Positions 1 through 8,611 of a DNA stretch of 32,334 nucleotides are shown piece by piece. This stretch comes from Acidobacteriota bacterium. GTDB lineage: Bacteria > Acidobacteriota > Terriglobia > UBA7540. The position numbers and the translations under genes are program-made. Under the pieces are notes generated by a model. That model had not been told where the DNA came from. It ran no database searches and saw only the letters and a program-made list of their open reading frames with translations. The first letter of the stretch is position 1; the number at the start of each line of letters is the position of its first letter. Where the stretch lies: the NCBI GenBank assembly GCA_021828285.1, contig JAKASG010000032.1:1-32334 (forward strand). Reading direction: 5' to 3'.

Positions 1-1110
1 CGTGCCTTCGTAAGTGAACACGGATTCGAGGTTGCACATGTGGCGGAAGACGGGGTACTCGTCGGCGACGCCGTTTGCGCCCAGAATATCGCGCGCGGCG
101 CGGGCCACATCGAGCGCGATTTTGACGTTATTCCGCTTAAGCATGGAAACGTGAGCGTAATCGGCGCGGCCCCGGTCTTTGAGCCTTCCGAGGTGGAGAG
201 CGAGCAACTGCGCTTTGGTGATTTCGGTGATCATCCCGGCGAACTTTTCCTGAATCATCTGATGGCTGGCGATGGGGCGGTCGTCAAACTGCTTGCGCGT
301 TTTTGCGTATTCGAGCGCTTCGTTGTAGCACGCCATCGCCGCGCCGATCACGCCCCAGCCGATGCCATAGCGCGCCTGCGTGAGGCAGGAGAGCGGCGCT
401 TTCAGGCCCATCGCCTTCGGGAGCATCGCGCTCGCCGGCACGCGAACGTCCTGGAGCGACAAACTCGATGTGACCGAAGCGCGCAGCGACCATTTGCCTT
501 TGATATCTTTCGACGTGAAACCCGGCGCGCCCTTTTCAACGAGGAATCCCCGAATGCCGTCTTCCGCGCGCGCCCAGACGACGGCCACGTCCGCAATCGT
601 GCCGTTCGTGATCCAGGTTTTTTCACCGCTCAGAACGTAATCCGCGCCGTCGCGGCGGGCGCGCGTCCTCATGCCGGCGGGGTTCGAGCCGAAATCCGGC
701 TCCGTCAAGCCGAAGCAGCCGATGACTTTCCCTTGCTGGAGCGCGGGCAGCCATTTCTGCTTCTGCTCCTCGCTGCCGAATTCATGGATCGGATACATCA
801 CAAGCGCGCCTTGAACGCTCGCGAAGCTGCGCAGGCCGCTGTCGCCGCGCTCGAGCTCCTGCATAATCAAGCCGTACTCGACGTTCGACATTTCCGCGCA
901 ACCGTAGCCCTTCAGGTTCGCGCCCAGAAATCCGAGTTCCGCCATCGGCGCCACCAGATGCATCGGAAACTTCGCCTCGCGGTTCCATTGCTCGATGTGC
1001 GGAATCACTTCTTTCTCGACAAACTCGCGCACCGTCCGGCGCACCAGCTTCTCCTGATCGCTCAGGAGCGAATCAATTTCCATGAAATCCACGCCGCGAA
1101 ATGCAACCAT
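1..1110 (-). CDS. Glutaryl-CoA dehydrogenase-type acyl-CoA dehydrogenase (3' end outside window)
   Basis: FAD-dependent acyl-CoA dehydrogenase of the glutaryl-CoA dehydrogenase branch, which oxidises and decarboxylates glutaryl-CoA to crotonyl-CoA in lysine/tryptophan/aromatic catabolism. 370 codons are visible, and the C-terminal part lies beyond position 1. The motif CFGLTEPDFGSNP is the flavin/substrate-binding signature. Residues E87, R94 and S95 in ELERGDSGLRS match the glutarate-carboxylate-binding residues known in human GCDH. The catalytic glutamate is E368 in FTYEGT, at the window edge. The start at 1110 is supported by GGAGA seven bases upstream; an internal ATG at 1083 has weaker support. 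It is transcribed divergently from selD. A TACAAT box (1148-1153, minus strand) could be its -10. A general acyl-CoA dehydrogenase is the alternative, but the R/S pair argues against it. Confidence 0.88.
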   Translation of the reverse strand, partial: MVAFRGVDFMEIDSLLSDQEKLVRRTVREFVEKEVIPHIEQWNREAKFPMHLVAPMAELGFLGANLKGYGCAEMSNVEYGLIMQELERGDSGLRSFASVQGALVMYPIHEFGSEEQKQKWLPALQQGKVIGCFGLTEPDFGSNPAGMRTRARRDGADYVLSGEKTWITNGTIADVAVVWARAEDGIRGFLVEKGAPGFTSKDIKGKWSLRASVTSSLSLQDVRVPASAMLPKAMGLKAPLSCLTQARYGIGWGVIGAAMACYNEALEYAKTRKQFDDRPIASHQMIQEKFAGMITEITKAQLLALHLGRLKDRGRADYAHVSMLKRNNVKIALDVARAARDILGANGVADEYPVFRHMCNLESVFTYEGT

Positions 1111-1292
1111 TGCTTTATCTCCATTCGACGGATTGATTCACCGAGTCATTGTACCAATGAAACCGCCGCGCGTCGCCATGGGCGGGCCGTAGGGCGCGGG
1201 CTGCGGACGGCGGGCTGCGGCAGACAATGGGCGGCAAACTTCGGCCTCACTTGGCGCGATCGAGGCTGCGTGCATTCGCAAAGCGACACCCG

Positions 1293-1298
1293 TATAAT
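1293..1298 (+). promoter_or_regulatory. Consensus -10 box upstream of selD
   Basis: A perfect TATAAT lies nine bases before the selD ATG at 1308. The -35 region (about 1270-1275) is poor. If this box is used, transcription would start at about 1305, leaving almost no leader and no Shine-Dalgarno sequence. Confidence 0.45.
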
Positions 1299-1307
1299 CG
1301 AACTGCC

Positions 1308-2348
1308 ATGGACGAACGAACGCGGCTGACCGCGATGGTGAAAGCGGCGGGTTGAGCGGCGAAGTTGAGTCCAAGTATTTTGGACTCCGTGCTCTCAAAG
1401 CTGCCGAAGCAAACCGACCCGAACGTCTTGATCGGCTTCGACACAGCCGACGACGCCGGAGTGTATCGTCTCACGGACGACCTGGCGCTCGTGCAGACGG
1501 TGGATTTCTTCACGCCGATCGTGGACGATCCCTTCACTTTCGGCCAAATTGCGGCGGCGAATTCGCTGAGCGATATTTACGCGATGGGCGGGCGGCCGAT
1601 ATCGGCGCTTTCGATTGTCGGCTTTCCCAATTCGGGGACCGACGTGCGCATCCTCGAAAGAATCCTTCGGGGCGGGCTCGCGAAAATGCAGGAGGCCGGC
1701 TGCGCGGTGATCGGCGGGCATTCGATCGGCGATGAAGAAATGAAATTCGGTTACGCTGTGACGGGCGTCATCCATCCGAAACGGATTCTCGCGAATTCCG
1801 GCGCGCGCGCGGGCGACCGCCTGATCCTCTCGAAGCGCATTGGGACGGGCGTGATTTCAACCGCCGTGAAGCAAGGAGCAGCGAGCGAGGAGTCGGTGAA
1901 CGCTTCGATCGCTTCGATGAGCGCGCTCAATCGGGCGGCGGGCGAAGCGGCGCTCGAGTTCGAAGTCCACGCGGCGACGGACGTCACAGGCTTCGGATTG
2001 CTTGGCCACGCGAGGGAAATGGCCGCGGCAAGCCGAGTGAGCTTGACGCTCGATCATCGGCAGGTGGATTTTCTGCCGGGCGCGCTCGAAGATTCCCGGC
2101 GCGGCTTTCTGCCCGGCGGCTTGAATCGCAACATCGAGTTTTTGAGCGGGTGCGTCGAGTTCGCGGAGGGTATTGCGGAAGAGGTCCGCAATTTGCTCTT
2201 CGATCCGCAGACGTCGGGAGGGTTGCTGCTCTCCGCGGCCGCCGGCGATGCGCCGCGATTGCTCGAGCGCCTGGCCGAGCGCGGAGTTTTCGCGAAGGCG
2301 GTCGGCGAAGTGATACCCAAAACGTCGCCGCTCCTTCGAGTGCTTTGA
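1308..2348 (+). CDS. selD: Selenide, water dikinase (selenophosphate synthetase) with catalytic selenocysteine
   Basis: Makes selenophosphate from selenide and ATP, the selenium donor for tRNA-Sec and for 2-selenouridine in tRNA. The frame reads from ATG 1308 through an in-frame TGA at 1353-1355 (codon 16) to the stop at 2348, giving 346 residues. The reading RLTAMVKAAG-U-AAKLSP aligns with E. coli SelD RLTQYSHGAGCGCKISP. The UGA therefore sits exactly at the catalytic Cys17, and the essential Lys20 is kept as K19. The body has the AIRS-like ATP-binding features FDTADDAG, VDFFTPIVDDP, ATDVTGFGLLGHA and FDPQTSGGLL. A perfect hairpin follows the UGA (separate entry). An annotation that treats UGA as stop would begin near TTG 1365 and lose the active site. 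The host should carry selA, selB and selC, none of which is in this window. Confidence 0.93.
1367..1387 (+). promoter_or_regulatory. Bacterial SECIS hairpin in selD
   Basis: Eight-base arms GAGTCCAA (1367-1374) and TTGGACTC (1380-1387) pair perfectly around a five-base loop GTATT (1375-1379). The loop begins 19 bases after the UGA at 1353-1355 and opens with G-U. In E. coli fdhF about 18 bases separate UGA from the GGUCU apical loop that SelB binds. Spacing, stem length and loop G-U all fit a bSECIS. It lies within the coding sequence, as bacterial SECIS elements do. Confidence 0.85.
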
Positions 2349-2389
2349 AGATCAGTCACAGCGCTGGATCCCATTTCAAGGAAAGAATT

Positions 2390-2500
2390 ATGGCGGAAGA
2401 GACCAGTGTGAGGCCCGCGCGCGGGAAAGCCGGCATCTCTCGAAAGCGAGACATTCGCAGCTCAGCGCCGGACGCCGCTCCAAGTCCCGAAAGCAATTGA
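2390..2500 (+). CDS. Possible small ORF, 36 aa, translationally coupled to the GNAT gene
   Basis: An ATG at 2390 follows AAGGAAAG with ordinary spacing. The frame runs 36 codons and ends in a TGA (2498-2500) whose last base is the first base of the downstream ATG (TGATG overlap). The peptide is Arg/Ser/Pro/Ala-rich, with no recognisable domain or membrane segment. It has a better ribosome-binding site than the GNAT gene behind it, so it may be a leader peptide that couples translation. I do not recognise it, and it may be non-coding. Confidence 0.3.
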   Translation: MAEETSVRPARGKAGISRKRDIRSSAPDAAPSPESN

Positions 2501-2967
2501 TGATCACGATTATTAATCCCAAAGACGACCAGCACCTCGCCGCGATTCGCGCGCTCTTTGAGCAATATGCGGAATCCCTCGGAGTGGATTTGAGCTTCCA
2601 GCACTTTGAAGAAGAATTGGCGGGCCTTCCCGGAGCTTATGCTCCTCCGGACGGCCGCCTTTACCTGGCCATGGATGGAAAGCGCGCCGCGGGATGCGCG
2701 GGGCTGAGAAAAATGGGGGAAGGCGTTTGCGAACTGAAGCGGCTTTACGTTCACCCGCTTTCTCGCGGACAAGGCATTGGACGGCAACTGGTGCTTGCCG
2801 CGATCACCGACGCGCACGCCATCGGCTACCACAAGATGCGCCTCGATAGCCTCCCCTCGATGCGCCGCGCGCTCGCGCTTTACCGCGCGCTGGGCTTCAA
2901 GCCGATTGAGCCTTATTACGACAACCCGGTTGCGGGCGCCGCATTTCTCGAGTTGAAGCTCGACTGA
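2500..2967 (+). CDS. GNAT-family N-acetyltransferase
   Basis: Acetyl-CoA-dependent N-acetyltransferase of the GCN5 superfamily, 155 residues, substrate unknown. Motif A is clear: LKRLYVHPLSRGQGIGRQLV carries the acetyl-CoA pyrophosphate-binding loop R-G-Q-G-I-G. Motif B follows in ALALYRALGFKPIEPYY. The ATG at 2500 overlaps the stop of the small upstream ORF; an in-frame TTG at 2497 is the alternative start. No good Shine-Dalgarno is seen, so translation may rely on coupling. It stands convergent to endonuclease V, with about 50 bases between the stops. Such short stand-alone GNATs act on small amines, amino acids or protein N-termini; nothing here narrows that down. Confidence 0.85.
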   Translation: MITIINPKDDQHLAAIRALFEQYAESLGVDLSFQHFEEELAGLPGAYAPPDGRLYLAMDGKRAAGCAGLRKMGEGVCELKRLYVHPLSRGQGIGRQLVLAAITDAHAIGYHKMRLDSLPSMRRALALYRALGFKPIEPYYDNPVAGAAFLELKLD

Positions 2968-3018
2968 GCTTCGAAAATCCAGTTCGCCCGCTTTGATTCC
3001 CTCAATGCCGTCCGGTAT

Positions 3019-3714
3019 TTACTGAGCGGCTTGGCTTTGCTGGTAGGCGATGCGCAGCGCGCCGACGTAGTGGTCGGCTTCGCGAGTGGGTTTGGGAATG
3101 CGCAAACCGTCGAGGCATTGTTTGGCCAATTTGAGGGTGGTGGGGAGCGAAACGCGATGGCCCTGTGTAACGTATATGGGTTTCACGCCCTCGCGCGAGC
3201 GCAGGACCATTCCAACGGTTTCTCCACGGAAGGTGAGCGGCACGGCGGCGCCGGCTTTGTTCGAGAGGGCGCGATGCTCGCCGACGAGCAATGATTTCGC
3301 GCAGCCGATGACCGGCTTATCGAGCAGAACGCCGATGTGGCAGGCGATTCCAAAGCGCCGCGGATGGGCGAGTCCGTGGCCATCAATCAGAATCAAGTCG
3401 GGTGCAGTCTTGAGGCGAGCGAACGCCGCAAGCAGCAGTGGGCTTTCCCGAAATGAGAGCAAGCCGGGAATATAGGGAAAGCGAAGCGCTCCCTGCACGC
3501 TGACTCGCTCGATTTCAAAAAGCTCCGGGAATCGGTAAAGGACGACGCCGGCGAAGGCAGCGTGCGTGGAAGGATCGAAGGCAATGTCCGCGCCCGCAAC
3601 CGTTTCGAGCCGCCCGATCCGGTCAACGAGGATCACACGCTTCGCCCAGCGCTTCTGCAGGACAATCGCCTGGCGCGGAGAAACGTTCCACCGAATCTTG
3701 GGCTTCGCAATCAC
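3019..3714 (-). CDS. nfi: Endonuclease V (deoxyinosine 3' endonuclease)
   Basis: Repair nuclease that nicks the second phosphodiester bond 3' of deoxyinosine and other deaminated bases; it requires Mg2+. With a GTG start at 3714 the protein has 231 residues, close to E. coli Nfi (223). GADIAF supplies the first catalytic Asp at residue 43, YIPGLLSFRESP the Glu, and IDGHGLAHPRRFG the second Asp and the His/Arg signature. TGHRVSLPTT follows near the C-terminus. The frame stays open to ATG 3786 and further to 3852, but those starts would run into the oppositely oriented S41 gene and add unconserved residues. The GTG is preceded by AGGCGG. Confidence 0.9.
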   Translation of the reverse strand: MIAKPKIRWNVSPRQAIVLQKRWAKRVILVDRIGRLETVAGADIAFDPSTHAAFAGVVLYRFPELFEIERVSVQGALRFPYIPGLLSFRESPLLLAAFARLKTAPDLILIDGHGLAHPRRFGIACHIGVLLDKPVIGCAKSLLVGEHRALSNKAGAAVPLTFRGETVGMVLRSREGVKPIYVTQGHRVSLPTTLKLAKQCLDGLRIPKPTREADHYVGALRIAYQQSQAAQ

Positions 3715-3845
3715 GGACCGCCTGGGGCGGGCGCTGGCACCGGGATAATCCCGGAGCGGGCAGCCTGCATCCAAGAAAACAGGCATGATATACTGTTCCA
3801 GGTCAATACCGGCAAGAAAAGCCCCCTGAAGGAGCTGGGCATCGA

Positions 3846-5063
3846 ATGACAAACCGTGTTCGCGTTTTCCTGATCGGAATTTCCTCGTTTCTCCTGCTTT
3901 ATGTCTTCTTCGGGGGAGTTCTTGCCCACACGGCGAGCAACAATGACAGCACCTACCGCGACCTTGGCGTCTATAGCGAGGTGCTTTCGCGCATCCAGCA
4001 AGAGTACGTCACGACTCCGAACCTCAAGAAAGTGACCAACGGAGCGATTCGCGGCTTGCTCCAGTCGCTCGATCCGTACAGCACCTATCTCACTCCTAAA
4101 GAATACCAGGATTATGAACAGCATCCCGAAGCGGGACCCGGAAAACTGGGCATCTTCCTTTCCGAGCGGTCGGGCTTTGCGACCATCGTGGATGTTTTGC
4201 CCGGCAGCCCGGCGGCGAAAGCCGGGATTGAAACGGGCGATCTGCTCGACACCGTGAATGGGCGGCCCGTTCGGGAAGCTTCCGTCGTGCAAATTGACCG
4301 CGAGCTATCGGGTCTCATCGGATCGACGGTCAAAATCGGCATTATCCATCAGGCGCGCGGCGAGCCGCGCATCCTTACGCTCGAACGTTTGGCGCTTTCT
4401 TATCCGGCGCCAGCGGCGAAGCTCATCGAAGGCCATACCGCTTACATCCATCCCGTAACGTTCAATAAAGGGATGGCGGCTGAAATCCAGGGGGAGCTCT
4501 CGCAATTGATTGCCGGGGGCGCGACGCGTGCGGTTCTCGACCTGAGAAATTGCGCGGGCGGACACGTGAGCGAAGCCGAAAAGACGGCTGACTTATTCCT
4601 CGACCATGGGCTGATCGCTTACCTTTCCGGCCAGCAATTCCCGCGGCAGAACATCAACGCGCAGCCGGTCAGCCACCCGTTCACGCTGCCCGTCGCGGTA
4701 CTCATCAATCAGGCCACCGCCGGCCCGGCGGAAATTGTCGCCGGCGCGATTCAGGCGAATAACCGCGGCAAAGTCGTCGGCGCCAGGAGCTTCGGCGTAG
4801 GGGTTTATCAAAAGCTGATTCCTGTGGGCGACGGCTCCGCGCTGCTGCTTTCCGTGGCGAAGTATTACACGCCCGCCGGACGGGCGATTCAAGGCGAGGG
4901 CATCGAGCCCAATGTGGTTGAGGATCGAGGGCCGGAATTCGTTCCGGCGTCAGCGAAAACGCCTTCGGGCGAAGCCGCGAAGCCGGATGTCCAGAACGAT
5001 CCTCAACTCAAGAAGGCTCTCGAAATTCTGGATCAAAATTCAGCGCCTGCCAAAGCCGCTTGA
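3846..5063 (+). CDS. CtpA-like S41 family protein lacking catalytic Ser and Lys (pseudoprotease)
   Basis: Membrane-anchored relative of carboxy-terminal processing proteases, 405 residues. An N-terminal hydrophobic segment (about 7-27) anchors or exports it. A PDZ domain spans roughly 98-185 and the S41 core roughly 190-365. In active members the nucleophile is the middle Ser of (S/T)ASASE, and the general base is the Lys of FGKG, 25 residues later. Here the corresponding stretches read TAGPAE (Gly293 in place of Ser) and FGVGV (Val318 in place of Lys). Both catalytic residues are gone while the fold motifs around them remain. Likely a peptide-binding scaffold or adaptor in the envelope. AAGGAG about 11 bases upstream supports the ATG. 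A TATACT box at 3789-3794 may be the -10. The YibQ-type gene follows three bases after its stop, so the two are probably co-transcribed. Confidence 0.85.
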   Translation: MTNRVRVFLIGISSFLLLYVFFGGVLAHTASNNDSTYRDLGVYSEVLSRIQQEYVTTPNLKKVTNGAIRGLLQSLDPYSTYLTPKEYQDYEQHPEAGPGKLGIFLSERSGFATIVDVLPGSPAAKAGIETGDLLDTVNGRPVREASVVQIDRELSGLIGSTVKIGIIHQARGEPRILTLERLALSYPAPAAKLIEGHTAYIHPVTFNKGMAAEIQGELSQLIAGGATRAVLDLRNCAGGHVSEAEKTADLFLDHGLIAYLSGQQFPRQNINAQPVSHPFTLPVAVLINQATAGPAEIVAGAIQANNRGKVVGARSFGVGVYQKLIPVGDGSALLLSVAKYYTPAGRAIQGEGIEPNVVEDRGPEFVPASAKTPSGEAAKPDVQNDPQLKKALEILDQNSAPAKAA

Positions 5064-5066
5064 ACG

Positions 5067-6245
5067 GTGGCTCAAAGCAAACCACAGCGCCCACGCCGCC
5101 GCTCGCGGCATCCTCGCTCACGGCCGCTGCCGCGTCACAGCGGACTCATCCTTCTCGCCGCAGTCGCATTCTCGCTTGCAGCCGCTGTAGCGATCTATCT
5201 TCACCACAATCGGCCGCGTACGCGCGTCGTCGTTTTGCCACCCGTCCACTGGCGGGAGGAAACTCTGCGGCTCGGCCGCGCCGTTGAGATTGCGGGCGGC
5301 AACGGCGTTTGGGTCAAGGGAAACACGGAAGGAATTTTCCCTCCGCGGCATCGGGACACTCTCATCGAAGCGCTCGCCGAACCTTCCGTCTTCGCCGCGG
5401 CCGAGCGGGCCTTCCGCCGGGAAGTCCATCGCGACGGGCTTCAATTGCGCGTGACCCGGGAAAATAAGCGCGCGCCGGGCGCTTCGCTGCTCATGGAACT
5501 CAGCAACGGCCGCGAGCGCGAAGGCCGCTGGCGGCTGCGGGAGGTCTCGGAAATCCGCCGCGCCGCGATCGTGATGGATGATTTGGGGCAGGATCTCGAA
5601 CCGGTGCGAAAGCTGCTCACGTTCCCCTATCCGCTGACGTTTTCCATCATGCCTCATCTTCGCTATTCCCGCGAAACGGCGGAGATGGCTTTCCACGCGG
5701 GCCGCGCTATCATCCTGCACATGCCGATGGAAGCCGATGACTTCAGCGACCACCCCGTTGGGCGTTATGGGCTTGCCGTCGGGATGCCTGAAAGTAAAGT
5801 TGCGAGCGTACTAGCCAGCGACCTGGGCTCCGTGCCTTACGCGGCAGGCGTGAACAACCACATGGGCTCGAAGGCGACGTCGGATTTGGCGCTGATGCGC
5901 GAACTGATGCCGCTTCTTGCCCGCCGCAAGCTGTTCTTTATTGATAGCCGGACCTCCGGCGCGAGCGTGGCGCTTGAAGCGGCGCGCCGCGCGGGCGTTC
6001 CCGCCTTCTTTCGCTCGGTCTTCCTCGACGACCGCCAAAACGTCGCCTACACGCTCGGCCAACTGCGGCTTTTTCGCCGCGTGGTCGAGCGGCAGGGCAT
6101 CGCGCTCGCCATCGGCCATCCGCATCCATCCACGCTGGCCGCGCTCGCGGAGTTTCTTCCTGAATTTGCGAAGGCTGATATCGAGCTCGTGCCCGCATCG
6201 CTCGTGGTCCAATTGCCGCAAGCCGCCCGCCTCACACCGGAGTAG
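5067..6245 (+). CDS. Divergent polysaccharide deacetylase family protein (YibQ-like)
   Basis: Exported or membrane-anchored protein of the divergent polysaccharide deacetylase family (DUF610, E. coli YibQ). It is related in fold to NodB deacetylases, and the substrate is unproven. 392 residues from GTG 5067, placed three bases after the S41 stop. A basic N-terminus is followed by a TM segment at about 26-45. The catalytic-like half begins near residue 168. Family motifs in order: AIVMDDLGQD, ILHMPMEA, GVNNHMGSKAT, LFFIDSRTSG and AIGHPHPST. In many bacteria yibQ-type genes sit beside ctpA/prc and envC, so this pairing points to peptidoglycan or envelope remodelling. The alternative, a true deacetylase, cannot be ruled out from sequence. 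Confidence 0.85.
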   Translation: MAQSKPQRPRRRSRHPRSRPLPRHSGLILLAAVAFSLAAAVAIYLHHNRPRTRVVVLPPVHWREETLRLGRAVEIAGGNGVWVKGNTEGIFPPRHRDTLIEALAEPSVFAAAERAFRREVHRDGLQLRVTRENKRAPGASLLMELSNGREREGRWRLREVSEIRRAAIVMDDLGQDLEPVRKLLTFPYPLTFSIMPHLRYSRETAEMAFHAGRAIILHMPMEADDFSDHPVGRYGLAVGMPESKVASVLASDLGSVPYAAGVNNHMGSKATSDLALMRELMPLLARRKLFFIDSRTSGASVALEAARRAGVPAFFRSVFLDDRQNVAYTLGQLRLFRRVVERQGIALAIGHPHPSTLAALAEFLPEFAKADIELVPASLVVQLPQAARLTPE

Positions 6246-6349
6246 ACATCACGCGGCGCGCTGAGAAGCCCTTCCGGCTCGCGATCCTGATGCTCGCGCC
6301 TTTTATCGGGGGAACCGATGCGGCGCCTCCGCTGAGCGAATCCGCTTGC

Positions 6350-7102
6350 TCACGCCTTGTGTGCTTTGCCCTGGCTTGCGACGGCTTCCATGGCCTCTTT
6401 GACGCGCTCCGGGTCGCCGAGATAATAGTGCTTGAGCGGCTTCAATTGATCGTCCAGCTCGTAGACGAGCGGCACGCCCGTGGGAATATTCAGCCCGACG
6501 ATCTCAGCGTCAGGCACGTTGTCAAGAAACTTCACAAGCGCGCGAAGACTGTTTCCGTGCGCGGCGATCAGCACGCGCACGCCGGAGCGCATGGCGGGGG
6601 CGATCGCTTCGTTCCAGCACGGCAGGAAGCGCGCCACGGTATCTTTCAGACATTCGGTGAGCGGGAGCTCCTCTTTCGAAAGGCCGCGATAACGCGCGTC
6701 GTGACCCGGATAGCGCGCGTCCGAGGGATCGAGCGCGGGCGGGCGAACGTCGTAACTCCGCCGCCAAAGCTCGACCTGCGCGTCGCCGAACTTCTCCGCC
6801 GTCTGGGCCTTGTTCAAGCCCTGAAGCGCGCCGTAGTGCCGCTCGTTCAGCCGCCAGTCGCGCACCACGGGAATCCACATCAGGTCCATTTCATCGAGCG
6901 CAATCCAGAGCGTGCGAATGGCGCGCTTCAAAACCGATGTGAAGGCGACGTCGAACGTGTAGCCCTGCGCCTTGAGCGCGCGTCCCGCTTCGTGCGCTTC
7001 CTCGAAGCCTTTCTCCGACAAGTCCACGTCCGTCCAGCCGGTAAAGAGATTTTCCTTGTTCCAAACGCTTTCTCCATGGCGCAAAAGAACCAGCTTACGC
7101 AT
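6350..7102 (-). CDS. gpmA: 2,3-bisphosphoglycerate-dependent phosphoglycerate mutase
   Basis: Glycolytic/gluconeogenic enzyme interconverting 3- and 2-phosphoglycerate through a phosphohistidine; cytosolic. 250 residues, the normal dPGM size. LRHGESVWN near the N-terminus holds the phospho-acceptor histidine, and [10 protein letters not shown] and [10 protein letters not shown] hold the other catalytic residues. The start at 7102 begins [10 protein letters not shown] and is preceded by GAAGGG about eight bases upstream. The same frame stays open upstream across the opposite strand of purB, but that extension is antisense and not coding. It is divergent from purB with about 175 bases between starts, and convergent with the YibQ-type gene. 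Confidence 0.95.
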   Translation of the reverse strand: MRKLVLLRHGESVWNKENLFTGWTDVDLSEKGFEEAHEAGRALKAQGYTFDVAFTSVLKRAIRTLWIALDEMDLMWIPVVRDWRLNERHYGALQGLNKAQTAEKFGDAQVELWRRSYDVRPPALDPSDARYPGHDARYRGLSKEELPLTECLKDTVARFLPCWNEAIAPAMRSGVRVLIAAHGNSLRALVKFLDNVPDAEIVGLNIPTGVPLVYELDDQLKPLKHYYLGDPERVKEAMEAVASQGKAHKA

Positions 7103-7193
7103 TTTCAATACCCTTCCTTCGCTGAGCGCGCAATTTTCCCGCGCCTGATTCCAATTTACCACCGTTCGCCGCCGCAGGATGAGCGCGCGCCGG

Positions 7194-7223
7194 TTGCGGG
7201 CGAAGGCGGCGATGGGATACGAT
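7194..7223 (+). promoter_or_regulatory. Candidate purB promoter
   Basis: TTGCGG (7194-7199) and TACGAT (7218-7223) are separated by 18 bases, a plausible sigma70-type pair. The start would fall near 7230, about 45 bases before the purB ATG. Both hexamers deviate from consensus, so this is tentative. Confidence 0.3.
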
Positions 7224-7276
7224 GACGGGCGCGATGGTTTCGAATCACAAATCACACATCGCGAAACATCACTTCT

Positions 7277-8575
7277 ATGATTCCACGCTACACGCGGCCG
7301 GAAATGGGCCGCATCTGGACGGACGAAAATAAACTCGCGCAGTGGCTGGCCGTCGAAATCGCCGCCGCGGAAGCCGAAGCGGAAGCCGGCCTGATTCCGA
7401 AAAGCGCCGCGCGCGCGATTCGCCGCAAAGCGAAGTTCGACGTGGCGCGCATTCTCGAAATCGAAAAGCAGGTGAAGCACGACGTCATCGCCTTCACGAC
7501 GAACGTCGCCGAGCACGTGGGCCGCGAAGCGCGCTATCTCCATTTCGGGCTCACCTCGAACGACGTGGTGGATACGGGGCAGGCGCTGCAGATTCGCGCG
7601 GCGTCGGAGCTGCTCCTCTCCGGACTCGCGCGGCTCAGCCGCGTCCTCCGGAAGCGCGCCTTCGAATTCAAGCACACGCCGATGATCGGCCGCACACACG
7701 GCATCCACGCCGAGCCAATCACCTTCGGGCTGAAGCTCGCGATTTTCAATTCGGAAAACGAGCGGAACAACTCGCGCCTGCGCGCCGCGGCGGCCGAACT
7801 CGCCGTCGGCAAGATCTCCGGGGCCGTCGGCACTTACGCGCACTTGAGCCCGGCCGTCGAAAAGAAAATTCTGGCGCGGCTCGGCCTTCGCCCTGAGCCC
7901 GTCTCATCGCAGGTGATCTCGCGTGACCGGCATGCGCATTATCTCGCGACACTCGCCGTCATCGCGGCGTCGCTCGAGAAGATCGCGCTTGAAATCCGCG
8001 GCTTGCAGCGCACCGAGGTGCGCGAGGTGGAGGAGTATTTTGCCGCCGGACAAAAAGGCTCCTCCGCCATGCCGCACAAGCGCAATCCCGTCACGGCCGA
8101 GCAGATTTGCGGGCTCGCGCGCCTTGTGCGGGCGAACGCGCAGGCCGCGCTTGAAAACGTCGCGCTCTGGCACGAACGCGATATCTCGCATTCTTCCGTC
8201 GAGCGCATCATCCTGCCGGATTCAACCATTCTGCTCGATTACATGCTCGACCGCACCGCAACGCTCGTCGAGAAAATGTTCGTCTATCCCGAGCGCATGA
8301 AGGAAAACCTGAACCTGACTCGCGGCCTGATTTTTTCAGGGCAGCTTCTGCTCGATCTTGCTGACCATGGCGCTTCGCGCGAAGAGGCTTACGGCTGGGT
8401 GCAGCGCAACGCCCTGCGCGTCTGGGGAACTCGCGACGACTTCAAGACACTCGTCGAGCGTGATGCCGACATCTGCAGATTCCTTTCTCCTAAAGAAATC
8501 GCCGCCGTCTTCAACGTCGAACGGTATCTGAAGCACGTGGACGAGATTTTCCGTCGAGTGTTTGGAAGGAATTAG
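7277..8575 (+). CDS. purB: Adenylosuccinate lyase
   Basis: Acts twice in purine synthesis: releases fumarate from SAICAR to give AICAR, and from adenylosuccinate to give AMP. 432 residues, typical of the Bacillus/Thermotoga-type enzyme. The fumarase/aspartase signature [11 protein letters not shown] holds the catalytic serine in the mobile loop (Ser262/263). [16 protein letters not shown] and [10 protein letters not shown] carry the substrate-binding and catalytic histidine residues. The ATG at 7277 begins [11 protein letters not shown], as in homologues, with a weak ribosome-binding site. It is not linked to purL/purQ, which lie at the far end of this window on the other strand. Its 3' end abuts the tRNA-Ile integration scars. 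Confidence 0.96.
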   Translation: MIPRYTRPEMGRIWTDENKLAQWLAVEIAAAEAEAEAGLIPKSAARAIRRKAKFDVARILEIEKQVKHDVIAFTTNVAEHVGREARYLHFGLTSNDVVDTGQALQIRAASELLLSGLARLSRVLRKRAFEFKHTPMIGRTHGIHAEPITFGLKLAIFNSENERNNSRLRAAAAELAVGKISGAVGTYAHLSPAVEKKILARLGLRPEPVSSQVISRDRHAHYLATLAVIAASLEKIALEIRGLQRTEVREVEEYFAAGQKGSSAMPHKRNPVTAEQICGLARLVRANAQAALENVALWHERDISHSSVERIILPDSTILLDYMLDRTATLVEKMFVYPERMKENLNLTRGLIFSGQLLLDLADHGASREEAYGWVQRNALRVWGTRDDFKTLVERDADICRFLSPKEIAAVFNVERYLKHVDEIFRRVFGRN

Positions 8576-8611
8576 CGCGTTGGCGCGCGGGCCGGTCCGT
8601 GGAGTTCCGGT

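Noticed and set aside
40-1329. Long plus-strand open frame opposite the acyl-CoA dehydrogenase
   Set aside because: It is antisense to a gene with clear family motifs, has no motif of its own, and arises from GC-rich codon structure.
7103-7843. Upstream extension of the gpmA frame (minus strand)
   Set aside because: It covers the opposite strand of purB and the promoter region; GpmA homology and a good start begin at 7102.
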